Below, in pieces: positions 1 through 8,415 of a DNA stretch of 64,000 nucleotides; the first letter of the stretch is position 1, and each line of letters begins with the position of its first letter. Under the pieces are notes generated by a model that was not told the DNA's origin, ran no database searches, and was given only the letters and a program-made list of their open reading frames with translations. The DNA is from Hyphomicrobiales bacterium (GTDB taxonomy: Bacteria > Pseudomonadota > Alphaproteobacteria > Rhizobiales > Rhizobiaceae), in NCBI GenBank assembly GCA_900472485.1, contig UCII01000012.1:62001-126000 (forward strand). Reading direction: 5' to 3'. A program made the position numbers and the translations under genes.

Positions 1-252
1 GGTAGGCAAGGGTCTCATGCATGGAAGATGTCCCGGGGGTGTTCGGCCGGCGCGGAGAATTCTGCGTCTACAGGCCAATACGAACGGGAATGTGTCATAG
101 ATCACGGTGGAAATCATCCGGCGCAATCATGGATTCTTGTGATGGTGACATTTCCTGGCTGAATAGATGGCCATGGCTGAACGGGCCACGGGCCGGTCGC
201 CGTTGCCGAGTGGGTGGCTCATCTCGGGCAATACCATGGAGGTGCTTCGGGA
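1..252. other. No gene recognised at left edge
   Basis: This stretch lies downstream of the polyprenyl synthetase gene. Short open frames cross it on both strands, but they run into the known gene in other frames and show no recognisable motif or ribosome binding site. I see no tRNA or clear hairpin. It may hold the 3' untranslated region of the synthetase gene or the edge of a neighbour outside the window. Confidence 0.4.
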
Positions 253-1167
253 TCAGCTTTTGCGGTTTGCGACGAAGCGGGCGGTTTCCATCAGAATATC
301 CGCCTTGCGGCCATAGGCGGACAGCAGGCCGGCTGCTTCGGTTACAAGCTTTGCGAGCGTCGTTTCTGCCCATTCCTGGCCGTGCAGGGCGACAAGCGTA
401 CCCTTGCCGCGGCCGGCATCCTTGCCGGTTGCCTTGCCCAGGGTGGCGGCATCGGCGGTGAGGTCGAGAAGATCGTCTGCGAGCTGGAAGGCAAGGCCGA
501 TCTTTTCGCCGAAAGTCCTGAGACGTTTGCGGTCTTCGGCCGAGGCGCCAGCGATGATGGCGCCGGCCTCGCAGGCAAAGCGGATTAGTGCACCCGTCTT
601 CATCGCCTGCAGCGTGGTGATGCCGTTTTCGTCGGGCGTTTCTTTCTCCGCGGCGAGATCAAGCGCCTGGCCGCCCGCCATGCCGCCGATGCCGGCTGCG
701 CGCGACAGTGCCAGCACTAGCGCCATTTTTCGATCCGCTGGCAACTCCGTCTCGGGGGCGGCGATAATGTCGAAGGCGTAGGTCAGCAGGCTGTCGCCGG
801 CCAGAATCGCCGTGGCGTAATCGAAGGCGATGTGCACGGTCGGCTGGCCGCGGCGCAGATCGTCGTCGTCCATGGCGGGCAGGTCGTCATGGACGAGGGA
901 ATAGCAGTGTACGCATTCGAGTGCGGCGCCGACCCTGAGCGCTGCCTCGGCATTGCCGCCGAGAAGGGCTGATGATTCCATGACGAGGAAGGGACGCAGC
1001 CGCTTGCCGCCGTTCAGGACGCCGTGGCGCATGGCGCTCAGCAGCCTGTCGGGGCGGACGATCTCGTCATTCAGGCTACCGTCGGCGAGAAGCCGGGTCA
1101 GCAGTGCCTCGGTCTTGCAGGCATTGTCCTTGAGGCGGTTCTCGAATGAGGAATGGGTGCTGTCCAT
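253..1167 (-). CDS. ispA: Polyprenyl synthetase, farnesyl/geranyl diphosphate synthase type
   Basis: Cytosolic trans-prenyltransferase that condenses isopentenyl diphosphate with allylic diphosphates, supplying precursors for undecaprenol, quinone side chains or hopanoids. From the chosen ATG the protein has 304 residues, normal for bacterial IspA. Visible motifs are GGKRLRP near residue 53, the first aspartate-rich motif DDLPAMD (94-100), GQALDL (166-171) and the second aspartate-rich motif DDLLD (231-235). The frame stays open upstream to 1419, but that extension is low-complexity and overlaps the divergent mtgA gene, so the start at 1167 is preferred. Product chain length cannot be read from the sequence; FPP synthase is the likeliest call. 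Confidence 0.88.
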   Translation of the reverse strand: MDSTHSSFENRLKDNACKTEALLTRLLADGSLNDEIVRPDRLLSAMRHGVLNGGKRLRPFLVMESSALLGGNAEAALRVGAALECVHCYSLVHDDLPAMDDDDLRRGQPTVHIAFDYATAILAGDSLLTYAFDIIAAPETELPADRKMALVLALSRAAGIGGMAGGQALDLAAEKETPDENGITTLQAMKTGALIRFACEAGAIIAGASAEDRKRLRTFGEKIGLAFQLADDLLDLTADAATLGKATGKDAGRGKGTLVALHGQEWAETTLAKLVTEAAGLLSAYGRKADILMETARFVANRKS

Positions 1168-1300
1168 GGGCGCTGTTTGGCATGAGAGCCCGTTGCTGGC
1201 AATGACAATTGTCGACGCGGGTGGGAATTGCGCCGCACTCTGGTCATCGCTTTGTGTAGACGGTATGACGGGATGGAGCATCAGAACGTTTCCCGGATGC

Positions 1301-2095
1301 ATGAAGGGGTTGTACCGGGATGGAGCGATCGTGGACGTCAGGCACTTGGACATATCGACTGATAGTGAGGAGGAGGAAGCCGAGGTGCCGCAACGCTCCT
1401 CCCCGTTGGCGCGCTTCAAGGCAAGGCCAATCTGGCAGCGCGTCGTCCTTGTGGTGATCGGCGTCCTGCTGCTGCCCTATCTCTTCATCGTCTTTTATCT
1501 GCTGCCATTCGTCCACCCCGTTTCCACCCTGATGATAGGCGACGCCGTTACCTTTCAGGGATATGACCGCCGCTGGGTCCCGCTGGATAAAATCGCGCCG
1601 GTGCTGGTGAAATCCGTCATGGTCTCGGAAGACGGACAATTCTGTTATCACGGCGGCGTCGATTGGGGCGAAATGCGCGCGTTGGTCCAGGAAACGCTGC
1701 GCGGCAAATCCACCCGCGGCGGCAGCACGATCCCGATGCAGACCGTCAAGAACCTGTTTTTATGGAACGGCCGCTCTTTCGTACGCAAGACGCTGGAATT
1801 GCCGCTTGCGGTTTCCGCCTCGGCCGTCTGGTCGAAACGCCGGATGATGGAGATTTATCTCAATATCGCCGAATGGGGGCCAGGCATTTACGGCATCGAG
1901 GCGGCGGCGCGCTACCATTTCAAGGTGCCGGCCTCCAAGCTCACGGCACGTCAGGCGGCCCTCCTCGCCGTTTCGCTGCCGAACCCGATCGACCGGGTGG
2001 CGAGCAAGCCGGGAAGAGGTCTCAGCCAGCTCGCCGCGCTGATCCAGCGCCGCGCGCGCAATGCCGACGCATACATCAAATGCCTTTATGACTGA
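1301..2095 (+). CDS. mtgA: Monofunctional peptidoglycan glycosyltransferase
   Basis: GT51 enzyme that polymerises lipid II into glycan strands at the periplasmic face of the inner membrane, without a transpeptidase domain. The 264-residue protein has an acidic cytoplasmic N-terminus, one signal-anchor helix at about 47-70, then a GT51 domain with the catalytic glutamate in SEDGQF (E110) and the downstream [10 protein letters not shown] block. Length fits the MtgA family. The frame is open further upstream into the antisense of ispA; ATG 1301 was chosen because conserved sequence starts soon after it, and a GTG at 1331 is possible. Its neighbourhood with rpmF and the PHB genes resembles other Rhizobiaceae as I recall them. 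Confidence 0.88.
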   Translation: MKGLYRDGAIVDVRHLDISTDSEEEEAEVPQRSSPLARFKARPIWQRVVLVVIGVLLLPYLFIVFYLLPFVHPVSTLMIGDAVTFQGYDRRWVPLDKIAPVLVKSVMVSEDGQFCYHGGVDWGEMRALVQETLRGKSTRGGSTIPMQTVKNLFLWNGRSFVRKTLELPLAVSASAVWSKRRMMEIYLNIAEWGPGIYGIEAAARYHFKVPASKLTARQAALLAVSLPNPIDRVASKPGRGLSQLAALIQRRARNADAYIKCLYD

Positions 2096-2222
2096 TATAA
2101 GAACTTATCGTTCGATCGGCTTGTCGTCCTCTGGCATTCTTGACCGTGATGAAAGGGCGATATGAGTCATTTCAAAGAATTCTTTCCCTTCAGATTCCGG
2201 CACTGAAAAGGAACATGCGATC

Positions 2223-2870
2223 GTGGACAAGCTCACGCTTTATATCGGCAATAAGAACTATTCGTCCTGGTCGTTTCGACCGTGGATTGCGCTGGAGGGG
2301 TGTGGCATTCCTTTCGAAGAGGTGCTGATACCTTTCGATTTTCCAGGCGGAAATCCGCGCATTCGGGAGGTGTCGCCGACGGGCAAGGTGCCGATGCTGG
2401 TTCACGGCGGCTTCAAGGTATGGGAATCCTTCGCCATCATCGAATATGCGGCCGAGCTTTTCCCGGATGCCGGGCTTCTGCCGAGGGATCGACAGGCGCG
2501 TGCGCTCGCGCGATCCTACAGCATGGAGATGGTGTCGGGTTTCAGTGCCCTGCGCAACGCCTGCCCGATGAACATGCGCCGTCCGGTCGCTCGCCGCGAT
2601 CTCCCCGATGGAGTGACGGCGGACGTGGCGCGTATCGAGGCCATCTGGCGCGAGGCGAGAGCCTTTTCTGGCGGCCCTTTCTTGTTCGGGAATTTTTCCG
2701 GCGCGGACGCCATGTTTGCCCCCGTCGTCAGCCGCCTGGAGCGGTATGACATCGCGGATGCGGCGGATACGCGGGATTATATGGCGGCCATGAAGGCGCT
2801 GCCTGCCTGGCAAAAATGGGAGAAAGCGGCATTGCAGGAAACATGGACCGTGCCGGAGGATGAGGACTGA
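2223..2870 (+). CDS. Glutathione S-transferase family protein
   Basis: The 215-residue protein has a thioredoxin-like N-terminal domain starting with a beta strand and a YSSWSFRPW segment where GST active-site residues sit, then SPTGKVPML (the cis-proline VP of the glutathione site) and WESFAIIEY with the gamma-glutamyl-binding ES pair. The C-terminal part is an all-helical GST domain. The start is a GTG preceded by AAAAGGA about 10 bases upstream; no in-frame ATG lies close. It is probably a cytosolic conjugating or isomerising enzyme. The substrate is unknown, and similarity to maleylacetoacetate isomerase-like GSTs is only general. Confidence 0.85.
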   Translation: MDKLTLYIGNKNYSSWSFRPWIALEGCGIPFEEVLIPFDFPGGNPRIREVSPTGKVPMLVHGGFKVWESFAIIEYAAELFPDAGLLPRDRQARALARSYSMEMVSGFSALRNACPMNMRRPVARRDLPDGVTADVARIEAIWREARAFSGGPFLFGNFSGADAMFAPVVSRLERYDIADAADTRDYMAAMKALPAWQKWEKAALQETWTVPEDED

Positions 2871-3042
2871 ATCGGTCTCGACTATCCGCGAATCTGGTGC
2901 GACGGGTAAAAAATGCTATTGGGGACTGGTCAAAGCCCGTCAAGCCATGTATAAGCCCGCCCAATTTCCGAAATTGATGCATGTCTGTTTCGGCCGCCTT
3001 GCTGGCCGTGGATATGTTTCGTCCGTACATGGAGTAACGAGA

Positions 3043-3228
3043 ATGGCTGTACCGAAGAGAAAAACGAGCCCGTCCAAGCGCGGTATGCGCCGCTCTGCTG
3101 ACGCCCTGAAGGCTTCGACCTATGTCGAAGACAAGAACTCCGGCGAACTGCGTCGTCCGCACCACATCGACCTGAAGACCGGCATGTATCGCGGCCGTCA
3201 GGTTTTGACGCCGAAGGAAAGCGCATAA
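3043..3228 (+). CDS. rpmF: 50S ribosomal protein L32
   Basis: A 61-residue basic protein beginning [17 protein letters not shown], the classic L32 N-terminus. It is a structural component of the large ribosomal subunit near the peptidyl transferase centre. The four-cysteine zinc form is absent; this is the cysteine-free version common in alphaproteobacteria. The ATG follows GGAGTAACGAGA, a usable ribosome binding site. It is followed by a strong hairpin and a T run, so it probably forms its own transcript or the end of one. Confidence 0.97.
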   Translation: MAVPKRKTSPSKRGMRRSADALKASTYVEDKNSGELRRPHHIDLKTGMYRGRQVLTPKESA

Positions 3229-3257
3229 TCCAGCGCTGCTTTGATGGCATGAATGAA

Positions 3258-3284
3258 GAGGCTGGCGTTTCGCCGGCCTTTTTC
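3258..3284 (+). terminator. Rho-independent terminator after rpmF
   Basis: A GGCTGGCG/CGCCGGCC stem with a three-base TTT loop is followed directly by TTTTT, about 30 bases after the rpmF stop codon. This is a textbook intrinsic terminator on the plus strand. Confidence 0.8.
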
Positions 3285-3342
3285 TGTTTGTGGTTAGGGT
3301 TTGTGCCGGGGAGGCGGCTGCTTGCGTGCCGTGCAGCTGATA

Positions 3343-3529
3343 CCCCCTCTGTCCCTTTCGGGACATCTCCCCCACAAGGGGGGAGATTGTTGGGAGTATG
3401 TCGCTTCTTCCTGGAATAAACTTTATAGGTCAGCTTCAGCAGATGCGCCTGTGATTTGCGGCGAGAAGGTACTGCGAATTACCAGTCTCCCCCCTTGTGG
3501 GGGAGATGTCACGAAGTGACAGAGGGGGG
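3343..3529. repeat. MITE-like element with about 44-bp terminal inverted repeats
   Basis: The left arm (3343-3386) begins CCCCCTCTGTCCCTTTCGGG and ends in CACAAGGGGGGAGA. The right arm (3486-3529) is nearly its exact reverse complement, beginning TCTCCCCCCTTGTGGGGGAG. Each arm holds a small internal hairpin (TCCCTTTCGGGA on the left, GTCACGAAGTGAC on the right). About 100 bp of unremarkable sequence lies between the arms. No transposase is present, so it resembles a non-autonomous mobile or mosaic repeat of the kind scattered through rhizobial genomes. It fills the gap between the convergent rpmF and phaR genes. Confidence 0.75.
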
Positions 3530-3576
3530 TGAAAACTCTCCATGAACGCACAGGCCTTTTCCAGTGCCGTCTTATC

Positions 3577-4149
3577 TCACAAACTATCCAGCTTGCTCTG
3601 CATGGCGCGGAGCTGCTCCTTCAATTCGTCGATGTCCTTGGCTTCGGCCTTGCGGCTTTCCTTCGCCGGCGGCTTCATGAAGGGCGAGAACATCTGCATG
3701 GCCTGTTGGAACATTTCGGTATTGCGGCGGACCTGCTCCTCGACCATCTGCATGGGCAGCTGAAGATTCTTTCCAAGCGGCGTTTCGCCGAAAGCGCGAT
3801 TAATCTGTTCGCGCATCTGCGTCTGCTGCTCCGTGAAGGCGCGCATGGAGTGCTCGAGAAAGCTCGGCACGACCATCTGCATCTGGTCGCCATAATAGCC
3901 GATCAGCTGCCGGAGGAAGGAAATCGGCAGCAGCGTGTTGCCGGTCTTCGATTCCTGTTCGAAAATGATCTGTGTTAAGACCGAATGCGTAATGTCTTCA
4001 CCGCTTTTGGCATCCTGGACAGTGAATTCCTCGCCCTTCTTCACCATCTCCGCCAGATCGTCCAGCGTCACATAGGTGCTGGTGCCGGTATTGTATAGGC
4101 GGCGATTGGCGTATTTCTTGATTACGATCTGGCCCTCATTCTTTGCCAT
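3577..4149 (-). CDS. phaR: Polyhydroxyalkanoate synthesis repressor PhaR
   Basis: PhaR (AniA) is a DNA- and PHB-binding repressor that couples granule formation to phasin and carbon-flow gene expression. The 190-residue protein has the typical PhaR N-terminal domain with the motif IKKYANRRLYNT, then the PHB accumulation regulatory region and a C-terminal coiled-coil-like tail (DELKEQLRAMQSKLDSL). The ATG has an AGGAG ribosome binding site. It is divergent from phbA, with about 240 bp between them. In rhizobia this gene also affects exopolysaccharide and nitrogen-fixation gene expression, which is family knowledge and not visible here. Confidence 0.93.
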   Translation of the reverse strand: MAKNEGQIVIKKYANRRLYNTGTSTYVTLDDLAEMVKKGEEFTVQDAKSGEDITHSVLTQIIFEQESKTGNTLLPISFLRQLIGYYGDQMQMVVPSFLEHSMRAFTEQQTQMREQINRAFGETPLGKNLQLPMQMVEEQVRRNTEMFQQAMQMFSPFMKPPAKESRKAEAKDIDELKEQLRAMQSKLDSL

Positions 4150-4391
4150 TTATCAGTCTCCTGGCCCCGTCTGATTGTATGGAATATTCCTCCACTCCGG
4201 AGTGTAGACGCAAAAGAAGCTTGGTGACAATCGGTTTGTGCGATGCGGCAAGGCCTTTCCTTTGATTGGATTTTTTGAAGGCGGTGACAGCTTCGTGAAA
4301 TCTGCACGATGAAAATTCTTGCTGTTTGACTCAGGAGCAAAGCTTTGACAGTTTCGCCTCATATACGTGTTCATTCTGTGAGGAGGCTTCC

Positions 4392-5573
4392 ATGAGCAGT
4401 TCATCCATCGTCGTCGCCAGCGCTGCCCGCACTGCGGTCGGTTCGTTCAACGGCGCATTCGCGACCGTTCCGGCGCATGAACTCGGCGCGGCCGCGATCA
4501 AGGGTGCGCTGGAGCGCGCCGGTGTCGATGCCAAGGAAGTCGACGAAGTGATCCTCGGCCAGGTGCTTCAAGCCGGCGAAGGGCAGAACCCGGCCCGCCA
4601 GGCTGCGATGAAAGCCGGCATTCCGCAGGAGGCGACCGCATGGGGCGTGAACCAGCTTTGCGGTTCCGGCCTGCGTGCCGTGGCGCTCGGCCTGCAGCAG
4701 ATCGCAACCGGTGATGCGAAGATCATCGTCGCCGGCGGTCAGGAATCCATGTCGATGGCGCCGCATGCCGCGAACCTTCGCTCCGGTACCAAGATGGGCG
4801 ACATGAAAATGATCGACACCATGATCAAGGACGGCCTGACAGACGCCTTCTACGGCTACCACATGGGCATCACCGCCGAAAATATCGCGCGGCAATGGCA
4901 GCTTTCGCGCGAGGAGCAGGATCAGTTCGCCGTTGCCTCGCAGAACAAGGCAGAAGCCGCGCAGAAGGCCGGCCGCTTCACGGACGAGATCGTTCCCTTC
5001 ACCATCCAGACGCGCAAGGGCGACGTCACGGTCGACGCCGACGAATATATCCGCTTTGGTGCGACGATGGAGGCCATGGCGAAGCTGCGTCCGGCCTTCG
5101 ACAAGGAAGGCTCCGTCACCGCCGGCAACGCTTCTGGGCTTAACGATGGTGCTGCCGCTGCCGTGCTGATGACCGAAGCGGAAGCCTCGCGCCGCGGCAT
5201 CCAGCCGCTCGCTCGCATCGTCTCCTGGGCGACGGCCGGCGTCGATCCGCAGATCATGGGGACCGGACCGATCCCGGCCTCCCGCAAGGCGCTGGAAAAG
5301 GCCGGCTGGTCCGTCAACGATCTCGATCTCGTCGAGGCCAATGAGGCGTTTGCCGCCCAGGCCTGCGCCGTCAACAAGGATCTCGGTTGGGATACGTCGA
5401 TCGTCAACGTCAACGGCGGCGCGATCGCCATTGGTCACCCGATCGGCGCCTCCGGCGCCCGCGTCCTCAATACGCTGCTGTTCGAAATGAAGCGCCGCGG
5501 CGCCCGCAAAGGGCTTGCCACGCTGTGCATCGGCGGCGGCATGGGCGTCGCCATGTGCTTCGAAGCGCTCTAA
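4392..5573 (+). CDS. phbA: Acetyl-CoA acetyltransferase (beta-ketothiolase)
   Basis: Condenses two acetyl-CoA to acetoacetyl-CoA, the first step of PHB synthesis. The 393-residue thiolase shows the acyl-accepting cysteine in [11 protein letters not shown] (C90), the C-terminal [17 protein letters not shown] block with the catalytic histidine, and the second catalytic cysteine in LCIGGGMGV. The start at 4392 has a perfect AGGAGG six bases upstream and matches the usual N-terminus; the frame is open 22 codons further back but without support. A TTGACA at 4345-4350 is a possible -35 element. phbB follows after a hairpin repeat, so the two genes probably act together. Confidence 0.95.
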   Translation: MSSSSIVVASAARTAVGSFNGAFATVPAHELGAAAIKGALERAGVDAKEVDEVILGQVLQAGEGQNPARQAAMKAGIPQEATAWGVNQLCGSGLRAVALGLQQIATGDAKIIVAGGQESMSMAPHAANLRSGTKMGDMKMIDTMIKDGLTDAFYGYHMGITAENIARQWQLSREEQDQFAVASQNKAEAAQKAGRFTDEIVPFTIQTRKGDVTVDADEYIRFGATMEAMAKLRPAFDKEGSVTAGNASGLNDGAAAAVLMTEAEASRRGIQPLARIVSWATAGVDPQIMGTGPIPASRKALEKAGWSVNDLDLVEANEAFAAQACAVNKDLGWDTSIVNVNGGAIAIGHPIGASGARVLNTLLFEMKRRGARKGLATLCIGGGMGVAMCFEAL

Positions 5574-5585
5574 AATCAAAGAAGC

Positions 5586-5636
5586 AGAGCATGATGTCGC
5601 CCGAAAACTGCATGACACTTTTCGGCATCATGCTCT
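5586..5636. repeat. Intergenic palindrome between phbA and phbB
   Basis: The outer arms AGAGCATGATG and CATCATGCTCT, with inner arms CCGAAAA and TTTTCGG, form a long imperfect hairpin about 12 bp after the phbA stop codon. There is no T run matching a simple terminator. It looks like a dispersed rhizobial intergenic palindrome that could act in mRNA stability or partial termination between phbA and phbB. Confidence 0.6.
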
Positions 5637-5737
5637 AAGGCGTGTCGAAAGGATTTTTCCAGAAGAAGTGGTGAAAGCGGAGCGGGCGACCCGACATTCG
5701 CGCGTCCAGTTTCCGCAGCAACAAAGGGGAGTGGCAC

Positions 5738-6463
5738 ATGAGCAGAGTGGCATTGGTAACCGGGGGTACGCGCGGCATCGGAGCTGCCATTTCGATGGCG
5801 CTGCACAATGCGGGCTATAAGGTGGCGGCAACCTATGCCGGCAATGACGAGAAGGCCCGGGCTTTCCACGACGTGACCGGTATCTCCGTTCACAAATGGG
5901 ATGTCACCGACTACGAGGCCTGCGGCAAGGGGATCGCCAAGATCGAGGACGATCTCGGCCATGTCGACATCCTGGTCAACAATGCCGGCATCACCCGCGA
6001 CGCCATGTTCCACAAGATGACGCCGCAGCAGTGGCATGAGGTCATCAACACCAATCTCACCGGTCTCTTCAACATGACGCATCAGGTCTGGCAGGGCATG
6101 CGCGACCGCAGCTTCGGCCGCGTCATCAACATCTCGTCGATCAACGGTCAGAAGGGGCAGATGGGGCAGGCGAACTACTCCGCCGCCAAGGCGGGTGATC
6201 TCGGCTTCACCAAGGCGCTAGCGCAGGAAGGGGCCGCCAAGAACATCACAGTCAACGCGATTTGCCCGGGCTATATCGGCACGGAGATGGTGCTGGCGGT
6301 GCCGGAAAAGGTGCTGAATGAGCGCATCATCCCGCAAATTCCTGTGGGACGCCTTGGCGAGCCCGAGGAAATCGCCCGCATCGCCGTCTTCCTGGCCAGC
6401 GACGATGCCGGTTTCATCACGGGATCGACGATCACTGCCAATGGCGGCCAGCTCTTCGTATAA
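5738..6463 (+). CDS. phbB: Acetoacetyl-CoA reductase
   Basis: NADPH-dependent short-chain dehydrogenase that reduces acetoacetyl-CoA to (R)-3-hydroxybutyryl-CoA, the monomer for PHB synthase. The 241-residue protein has the nucleotide-binding TGGTRGIG near residue 8, NNAG, the catalytic serine in NISSINGQKGQ, and YSAAK as the catalytic Tyr-Lys pair. The family-typical segment NGQKGQMGQ is present. An AAAGGGGAG ribosome binding site precedes the ATG. The gene lies 164 bp after phbA across a palindrome; the PHB synthase gene phbC is not in the window. Confidence 0.95.
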   Translation: MSRVALVTGGTRGIGAAISMALHNAGYKVAATYAGNDEKARAFHDVTGISVHKWDVTDYEACGKGIAKIEDDLGHVDILVNNAGITRDAMFHKMTPQQWHEVINTNLTGLFNMTHQVWQGMRDRSFGRVINISSINGQKGQMGQANYSAAKAGDLGFTKALAQEGAAKNITVNAICPGYIGTEMVLAVPEKVLNERIIPQIPVGRLGEPEEIARIAVFLASDDAGFITGSTITANGGQLFV

Positions 6464-6526
6464 GCGATTCCAGGAGAAGCGCAGGGCAGGTTACCCGCGC
6501 GAAGCTACGTAAGGCAATGAGATTGG

Positions 6527-6560
6527 AGCGGTTCAGAGCTTTCGCGGGAGGCTGAACCGC
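6527..6560. repeat. Hairpin repeat, GAGCGG family
   Basis: GCGGTTCAG and CTGAACCGC form a perfect 9-bp stem 60 bp after phbB. The flanks and loop (GAGCGG at the left, TTTCGCGGGA in the loop) resemble the larger palindromes at 29931 and 61040. It lies between phbB and a convergent small gene, so it may act as a bidirectional terminator or be a member of that dispersed family. Confidence 0.55.
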
Positions 6561-6609
6561 TTCAGGCCGTTTCAGGGGCGGATGGGAGTTCCCGGGCCTA
6601 AATCTGCAA

Positions 6610-6783
6610 TCATCCCCGGCTTGAATTTGCCTGCTGTCGCTGGCGTGGCTTGAATTCCAGGACGACGGCTTCAAGGGCTACCTGCTGCTTTTCCTTGCCG
6701 CGTGCTCTTGCTGCGCTTGCGAGGGCGTAGAAAGTCGTGCCGATGAGCACGAGTGCTGCAATGCTTGCGATGATTGCGGCCAT
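6610..6783 (-). CDS. Small single-pass membrane protein, unknown function
   Basis: A 57-residue protein that starts MAAIIASIAALVLIGTTFYA, giving one strongly hydrophobic helix at about 4-23, then a basic, glutamine-rich tail (ARARGKEKQQ ... PRQRQQ). The ATG is preceded by AGAAAGGA at good spacing, which supports a genuine gene. I do not recognise the family. It lies on the same strand as, and downstream of, two other small envelope genes (glycine-zipper lipoprotein and DUF3309 peptide), with a gap of about 145 bp to the nearer one. Confidence 0.65.
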   Translation of the reverse strand: MAAIIASIAALVLIGTTFYALASAARARGKEKQQVALEAVVLEFKPRQRQQANSSRG

Positions 6784-6928
6784 GATGCCGTTCCTTTCTC
6801 AAAACACTGCCACCTCGCCGTGACTGATGGCGCGGGAAGTAGATTTTGCTGAGGGAACTGTCGCTCCGAGGCTTCGTTCCGAGAGCGAATCCTGACCGGC
6901 CACCGGTGGCGACCGGTCAGGCAATGCC

Positions 6929-7183
6929 TTAGCGGCAGCGAGCCTCATAACGGTGACCGTAGCGGTCGCGATAGATGCAATAGCCGCGACGTTCTTCCGA
7001 GCGTCCGATGAGGTTACCGACCACGCCGCCAGCGACTGCGCCGACAGCGGCGCCACCCCAGCTATGCGTGGCTACGCCGCCGATCAGCGCGCCGGTACCG
7101 GCGCCGATGGCCGTGCCTTTTTCCGTTGCCGTGCACGACGCCAATGCGCCGACGAGGGCGATCGCGACGATGATCTTCTTCAT
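6929..7183 (-). CDS. Glycine-zipper (YMGG-like) outer membrane lipoprotein
   Basis: The 84-residue precursor has a short signal peptide ending in the lipobox LASC, so the mature protein probably begins at cysteine 17 and is lipid-anchored. Residues about 24-64 are a glycine-zipper domain (AIGAGTGALIGG, then AVGAVAGGVVGNLIG), as in YMGG/Rick_17kDa-type proteins. The tail is basic with two cysteines. Such proteins are common in rhizobia and linked to the envelope, but their function is not established. It lies 46 bp downstream of the DUF3309 gene and may share its transcript. Confidence 0.85.
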   Translation of the reverse strand: MKKIIVAIALVGALASCTATEKGTAIGAGTGALIGGVATHSWGGAAVGAVAGGVVGNLIGRSEERRGYCIYRDRYGHRYEARCR

Positions 7184-7229
7184 GGTGTTAGCTCCCTAGT
7201 GTTGCGAGGTTTGAACGATAACCTGCGGA

Positions 7230-7385
7230 TCAGATCCGCCCCATCAGTAACAGAATGAGGACAATGACGAGAACAAGCCCGAGACCGCCCGATGGGCCAT
7301 ACCCCCATGCCCGGCTGTAACCCCAGCTGGGTAGTGCGCCGATCAGCAGCAGAATCAGTATCACAAGCAATACCGTACCAAGCAT
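7230..7385 (-). CDS. DUF3309 small membrane peptide
   Basis: A 51-residue hydrophobic peptide: a first membrane helix (MLGTVLLVILILLLIGALPSW), a glycine/tyrosine-rich turn (WGYGPSGGLG) and a second helix ending LLLMGRI. This two-helix layout with the SWGYSRAWGYGPSGG linker is the DUF3309 signature as I know it. The chosen ATG at 7385 has GGAGGAG upstream; a longer frame upstream has no support. DUF3309 genes are often stress-induced in alphaproteobacteria, and a GGAAC-N16-AGTT sequence lies upstream at 7518-7542. Confidence 0.8.
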   Translation of the reverse strand: MLGTVLLVILILLLIGALPSWGYSRAWGYGPSGGLGLVLVIVLILLLMGRI

Positions 7386-7517
7386 GATGTGTCTCCTCCA
7401 TGTCCATCGCTGAATATTCCGCCAATATCGCTTTTCCGATCCAGCGTTATCCTTCCAGCGTTCCAGCTCAAATCTGTTTCCAGGGAACAGGCTGAGTTCC
7501 TCAATTCTGCTCATAGA

Positions 7518-7542
7518 AACTTGCGTACTCGATAATTGTTCC
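7518..7542 (-). promoter_or_regulatory. Possible EcfG/RpoE2-type promoter before DUF3309 gene
   Basis: On the minus strand GGAAC is followed after exactly 16 bases by AGTT. The consensus for the alphaproteobacterial general stress sigma factor is GGAAC-N16/17-CGTT, so the -35 element and spacing are perfect but the -10 element has one mismatch. It lies 133 bp upstream of the DUF3309 start and would read into all three small envelope genes. Confidence 0.35.
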
Positions 7543-7684
7543 GGCTAAGAAATAAAAAGACGAGGACGCAGTGGCTTGGATACCTACGGACACGGTAGTG
7601 CAGCAACGCCGTATGGCTGTTGCGCGAGCGATGGGAAATCCGTTTGTATGGTTAAAATATTATTAAAATACAATAGGTTGCGGT

Positions 7685-7733
7685 GAACGAAACGAGAAAA
7701 GCCTGATGTCTGTGATTCGTCGGCGATTCGTTC
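7685..7733 (+). repeat. 49-bp GANTC repeat, copy 1
   Basis: Starts with GAACGAA and ends with GATTCGTTC. Two GATTC motifs lie exactly 11 bp apart (7714 and 7725), and the first GATTC begins exactly 29 bp after the unit's start. The ends GAACGAA and TTCGTTC form a perfect 7-bp inverted repeat in this copy. Confidence 0.7.
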
Positions 7734-7939
7734 TCTATTTGGACTTGGGTTAACTGCGCGCCTCCTTCCAGGCGCGTCGTTGGGCGCGCCGGGATGGGCG
7801 AAGCGGAACCCAAGCGGATCGCACGGATGGCACTCTCGCCGTCCGATTGGTTAATTTGCGGGAGGCTTGCGGGAGGCTCGTCTATTCATGGCAGTGCTAT
7901 TTCGCGACGTTGTTGCGACGACATACAACATCTAGTCGT

Positions 7940-7988
7940 GAACAAATGCGATACCTGCCTCTATCCGCGATTCGCCACCGATTCGTTC
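7940..7988 (+). repeat. 49-bp GANTC repeat, copy 2
   Basis: Starts with GAACAAATGCG and ends with GATTCGCCACCGATTCGTTC. GATTC sites are at 7969 and 7980, keeping the 29-bp and 11-bp spacings. The preceding TAGTCGT is shared with copy 4; the following CGGC and a nearby TTAAT are shared with copy 3. Confidence 0.7.
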
Positions 7989-8155
7989 CGGCTTTGATAG
8001 ATGTGTTAATTTATACAACTTTTGCATGTATTTGCCGATTCATTATAGCTGCGCTCGTTAAAAGGTTAATCGCAATCGCAGATTCGACTGGAATCCGGGT
8101 CTCAACCTTTCAGAGTCCAGTACGTCCTTGCCGAGGAAACGCTAGATATTGTGGA

Positions 8156-8204
8156 GAACAAAAATGGAATCGCTTGGAATCTACGATTCGTCGCCGATTC
8201 GTTC
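8156..8204 (+). repeat. 49-bp GANTC repeat, copy 3
   Basis: Starts with GAACAAAAATGGAATC and ends with GATTCGTCGCCGATTCGTTC. It carries four GANTC sites (8167, 8177, 8185, 8196). The start is one base away from a LexA-type GAAC-N7-GAAC box. Confidence 0.7.
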
Positions 8205-8400
8205 CGGCCTTGGCCTGGATGTTAATGCCGGCCGGTTGATTCATGAGAAACTTCATTATTTACAGATCATTAACCATGATGCGGCGCGAAATTTCACTGG
8301 CTGAGGATTCTCCGCTTGATTCCTTTTCCTGCGGAGAAGCCGCGTAAACAAGATTCAGCATTTGGTGGGAATCTTTCCATTGAAATCCATATATAGTCGT

Positions 8401-8415
8401 GAACAAATAAGGAAC
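8401..8415. promoter_or_regulatory. LexA-type SOS box candidate
   Basis: GAACAAATAAGGAAC matches the alphaproteobacterial LexA operator GAAC-N7-GAAC exactly. It lies 245 bp upstream of the helicase start, farther than a typical operator, and coincides with the left end of repeat copy 4. It could regulate the helicase or be a chance by-product of the repeat. Confidence 0.4.

Noticed and set aside
21..461. 146-codon frame at the left edge
   Set aside because: It overlaps ispA antisense and lacks any motif.
4401..5618. 405-codon minus-strand frame
   Set aside because: It is antisense to phbA.
7847..8239. 130-codon frame spanning repeat copies 2 and 3 (peptide repeat IRxRFVPAL)
   Set aside because: The peptide repeat follows from the DNA repeat. 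Copies 1 to 3 share a frame but copy 4 does not, stop codons separate copy 1, and composition is not protein-like. A repeat protein cannot be fully excluded.
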